Shown here piece after piece: positions 62,187 through 64,000 of a stretch of 64,000 bases of DNA (positions are counted from its first letter, which is position 1; each line of letters opens with the position of its first letter). The DNA comes from Aeromonas sp. FDAARGOS 1405. Its GTDB lineage: Bacteria; Pseudomonadota; Gammaproteobacteria; Enterobacterales; Aeromonadaceae. Below the pieces are notes generated by a model. That model had not been told where the DNA came from. It saw only the letters and a program-made list of their open reading frames with translations, and did no database searches. Both the position numbers and the translations under genes were made by a program. Location: the NCBI RefSeq assembly GCF_019048265.1, contig NZ_CP077311.1, positions 3,047,001 to 3,111,000 of the forward strand, given 5' to 3'.

Positions 62187-63458
62187 ATGATGCAGATGCA
62201 AAATGTGGATGTGGTGATTGTCGGTGGCGGCATGGTGGGGCTGGGGCTCGCTGCGGCCTTGAAACATAGCGCCCTCAAGGTACTGGTGGTGGAGGGGCAA
62301 CTGCCCGACCCGCAGCTGGGGGAGGTGGCCGATAATCGGGTCAGCGCCCTGAGTCTGGCCAGCCAGCAGATCCTGCGCCATGTCGGCGCCTGGGACGGCA
62401 TTGAAGCGCGCCGCCTGCAGGCCTATGACAAGATGGCGGTGTGGGAGCAGGACAGTTTCGGCCATATCGACTTCGATGCCGCCAGCCTGCGTCAGGCCAA
62501 CCTCGGCCACATCGTCGAGAATCGGGTGATCCAGCTGGCGCTGCTTGAGGCGATTGAAGGCGTCAGTAATATCCAGTTGCTGACCCCCGCCAGAGCCAAG
62601 AGCCTGCAGAGCGGCCCGGCGGGCGCCCTGCTGCTCCTTGAAGATGGTCAGGCCATCTCGGCCAAACTGGTGGTGGCTGCCGATGGCGCTCACTCCTGGG
62701 TACGCCGTCAGGCTGATATCCCGCTCACCAGCTGGGATTATGGCCACCACGCGCTGGTGGCGACGGTGCGCTGCGCCGAACCCCATGAAGCTGTTGCTCG
62801 CCAGATCTTCACCCCGGATGGCCCGCTCGCCTTTTTGCCGCTGTGGCAGGAGAACCTCTGCTCCATCGTCTGGTCGCTGCCTGCGGCCCGCGCCGAGGCG
62901 CTCTGCGCCTGCGATGACGAGCAGTTCAACCGCCAGCTCACTGCCGCCTTCGACGCTCGGCTCGGTCTGTGCAAGGTGGAGGGGGCGCGCAGCGCGATTC
63001 CTCTTACCGCCCGCTATGCCCGCGATTTTGCTCGCGAGCGGTTGGTGCTGGTGGGAGATGCTGCCCACACCATCCACCCGCTGGCGGGGCAGGGGGTCAA
63101 CCTTGGCCTGCTGGATGCTGCCGCGCTGGCGGAGCAGATCTTGCAAAATCATGCCGCGGGCGAGGATATCGGCCTGCTCGCCAACCTGCGCAGTTACGAG
63201 CGCTGGCGCAAGAGCGAGGCGGCTCGCATGCTGGCGGCGATGGAAGGGCTCAAGCGGTTGTTCAGCGGGGCCAACCCGCTCAAGAAGCTGGTGCGGGGCG
63301 TGGGATTGCGCGCGGCCAATCTGCTGACGCCCTTCAAGGAGGGGGTGATCCGCGCCGCCATGGGGCTGGAGGGAGAGTTGCCCGCATTGGCCCGTCCTGA
63401 CTGGGCTGTTGCTGCGACCAAGGGCAGTGCCATGCAGGCCAAGGGTGAAAAAAACTAA
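62187..63458 (+). CDS. ubiI: 2-octaprenylphenol hydroxylase UbiI (VisC)
   Basis: A UbiH paralog that hydroxylates C5 of the ubiquinone ring. 423 residues, a little longer than E. coli UbiI: VDVVIVGGGMVGLGLAAALK, DNRVSALSLASQQILRHVGAWD, LVVAADGAHSWVRRQADIP and RLVLVGDAAHTIHPLAGQGVNLGLLDAAALAE. AAAGGA precedes the ATG. Paired with ubiH as in E. coli. Confidence 0.92.
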   Translation: MMQMQNVDVVIVGGGMVGLGLAAALKHSALKVLVVEGQLPDPQLGEVADNRVSALSLASQQILRHVGAWDGIEARRLQAYDKMAVWEQDSFGHIDFDAASLRQANLGHIVENRVIQLALLEAIEGVSNIQLLTPARAKSLQSGPAGALLLLEDGQAISAKLVVAADGAHSWVRRQADIPLTSWDYGHHALVATVRCAEPHEAVARQIFTPDGPLAFLPLWQENLCSIVWSLPAARAEALCACDDEQFNRQLTAAFDARLGLCKVEGARSAIPLTARYARDFARERLVLVGDAAHTIHPLAGQGVNLGLLDAAALAEQILQNHAAGEDIGLLANLRSYERWRKSEAARMLAAMEGLKRLFSGANPLKKLVRGVGLRAANLLTPFKEGVIRAAMGLEGELPALARPDWAVAATKGSAMQAKGEKN

Positions 63459-63495
63459 TATTACTCACCGTTTTTGACAACAAAAGTAATCCGAC

Positions 63496-63534
63496 AAGGC
63501 TGATGACCCGTTTTGGGTGTCAGCCTTTAATTTT
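63496..63534 (+). terminator. Terminator of ubiI
   Basis: AAGGCTGA (63496-63503) with inner ACCC pairs to GGGT and TCAGCCTT (63520-63527), then TTTAATTTT. It lies 37 bases after the ubiI stop. Confidence 0.75.
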
Positions 63535-63874
63535 GCTCTGGAGCGAAACGTTTTTCTGCAAATTGTGACGAAACGGTAAAAATCAAAATTTAATCTCGCC
63601 CGAGTCGGCTTATGGCTGTTTTTATCACTGCATTTATCTTAGTGTCTGGAGTCAGTTTTACGGGAGGGGATTAGTTTTTTTTGAGCGGCACGCTCGCCTG
63701 CTTGTCATATAATCCGCTCCGTTCAAGGAATCCCTCTTGCCTGGCAAGGGCAGGAGCGAGCACACACTTTTGGATCCGGTCGCTTTTTGTTGCACGCAGT
63801 GCAGTCAGAGCGGTGGCGCGGGTCGCAAGGGTGGTCGCCAAAGCGAAAAGGCTTTTTGCTAAGGAAAGAATGCG
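63535..63874 (+). promoter_or_regulatory. Upstream region of gcvT
   Basis: A 340-base stretch without a gene. It is AT-rich at first, then contains TATAAT (63708-63713) as a possible -10 with no good -35 at 17 bases (TTGAGC is 21 bases away). A ~160-base GC-rich leader follows to gcvT with several short hairpins. I looked for glycine riboswitch core sequences and did not see them. Confidence 0.35.
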
Positions 63875-64000
63875 ATGATCCAGACTACTGTACTGCATCC
63901 CAAACACCTGGAAGCCGGCGCCAAGATGGTGGACTTCCACGGTTGGGAAATGCCCATCAACTACGGCTCCCAGCTGGAAGAGCACCACGCGGTGCGCAGC
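63875..64000 (+). CDS. gcvT: Glycine cleavage system T protein GcvT (5' end only)
   Basis: GcvT is the aminomethyltransferase of the glycine cleavage system. The first 42 residues are visible: [20 protein letters not shown], then [21 protein letters not shown], the canonical GcvT N-terminus. AAGGAAAG stands just ahead of the ATG. Runs off the window. ubi-gcv adjacency matches E. coli. Confidence 0.92.
   Translation, partial: MIQTTVLHPKHLEAGAKMVDFHGWEMPINYGSQLEEHHAVRS

Noticed and set aside
63535..63874. Glycine riboswitch ahead of gcvT
   Set aside because: The conserved core segments of the glycine aptamer were not found in the leader.

Overview
The window looks like a chromosomal segment of an Aeromonas species. 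The evidence is the tandem polar flagellin set flaA-flaB-flaG-fliD(flaH)-fliS(flaJ), followed directly by a Maf glycosyltransferase and pseudaminic acid genes, together with gammaproteobacterial housekeeping genes (suhB, emrD, zapA with 6S RNA, ygfB, ubiH, ubiI, gcvT). Species was not resolved; the assignment rests on gene content and order, not on a database search.

Layout. 1-3.9 kb: the C-terminal end of an RTX/type I-secreted protein, an unknown gene, a SIMPL-domain periplasmic protein, a small exported protein and a TRIC/UPF0126 membrane protein. 4.1-9.4 kb: polar flagellar filament genes, with sigma-28-like promoters ahead of both flagellins. 9.4-47.2 kb: a large flagellin glycosylation island. 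Its left part holds maf-1 and a tightly overlapping fkbH-ACP-acyltransferase-VOC-aminopeptidase operon, which converges on a minus-strand operon pseF-pseG-pseI-maf2-orf86-O-methyltransferase. The middle starts with pseH-ACP-SDR-acyl ligase-luxE-luxC. It continues after a possible sigma-54 promoter with about 18 kb of same-strand glycosyltransferases, methyltransferases and a CDP-deoxysugar pathway (rfbF, rfbG, epimerase, C-methyltransferase, aminotransferase, formyltransferase), ending in a radical SAM gene. The right edge is pseC-pseB on the minus strand. 47.3-64 kb: ordinary core genes: btuF-cobD-mtnN, a ZIP transporter, suhB, GST, emrD, a LysR regulator divergent from fdhD-ydeP, 6S RNA, zapA, ygfB, ubiH-ubiI and the start of gcvT.

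How it fits together. PseB, PseC, PseH, PseG, PseI and PseF form a complete route from UDP-GlcNAc to CMP-pseudaminic acid, and two Maf proteins can place that sugar on flagellin Ser/Thr. The flanking pse genes bracket a variable cassette of lower and uneven GC. One composition break lies inside a UDP-galactopyranose mutase/glycosyltransferase fusion gene and another inside the 3' end of pseC. The most interesting inference is that FkbH, its ACP, the AAC(3)-type acyltransferase and a TylF-type O-methyltransferase make an O-methylglyceroyl form of pseudaminic acid. The residue mass of Pse5Ac7Ac with one acetyl replaced by O-methylglyceroyl is 376 Da. Other points are a luciferase-free LuxE/LuxC acyl-reduction module and a CDP-sugar pathway that predicts a 3-C-methyl-4-formamido deoxyhexose.
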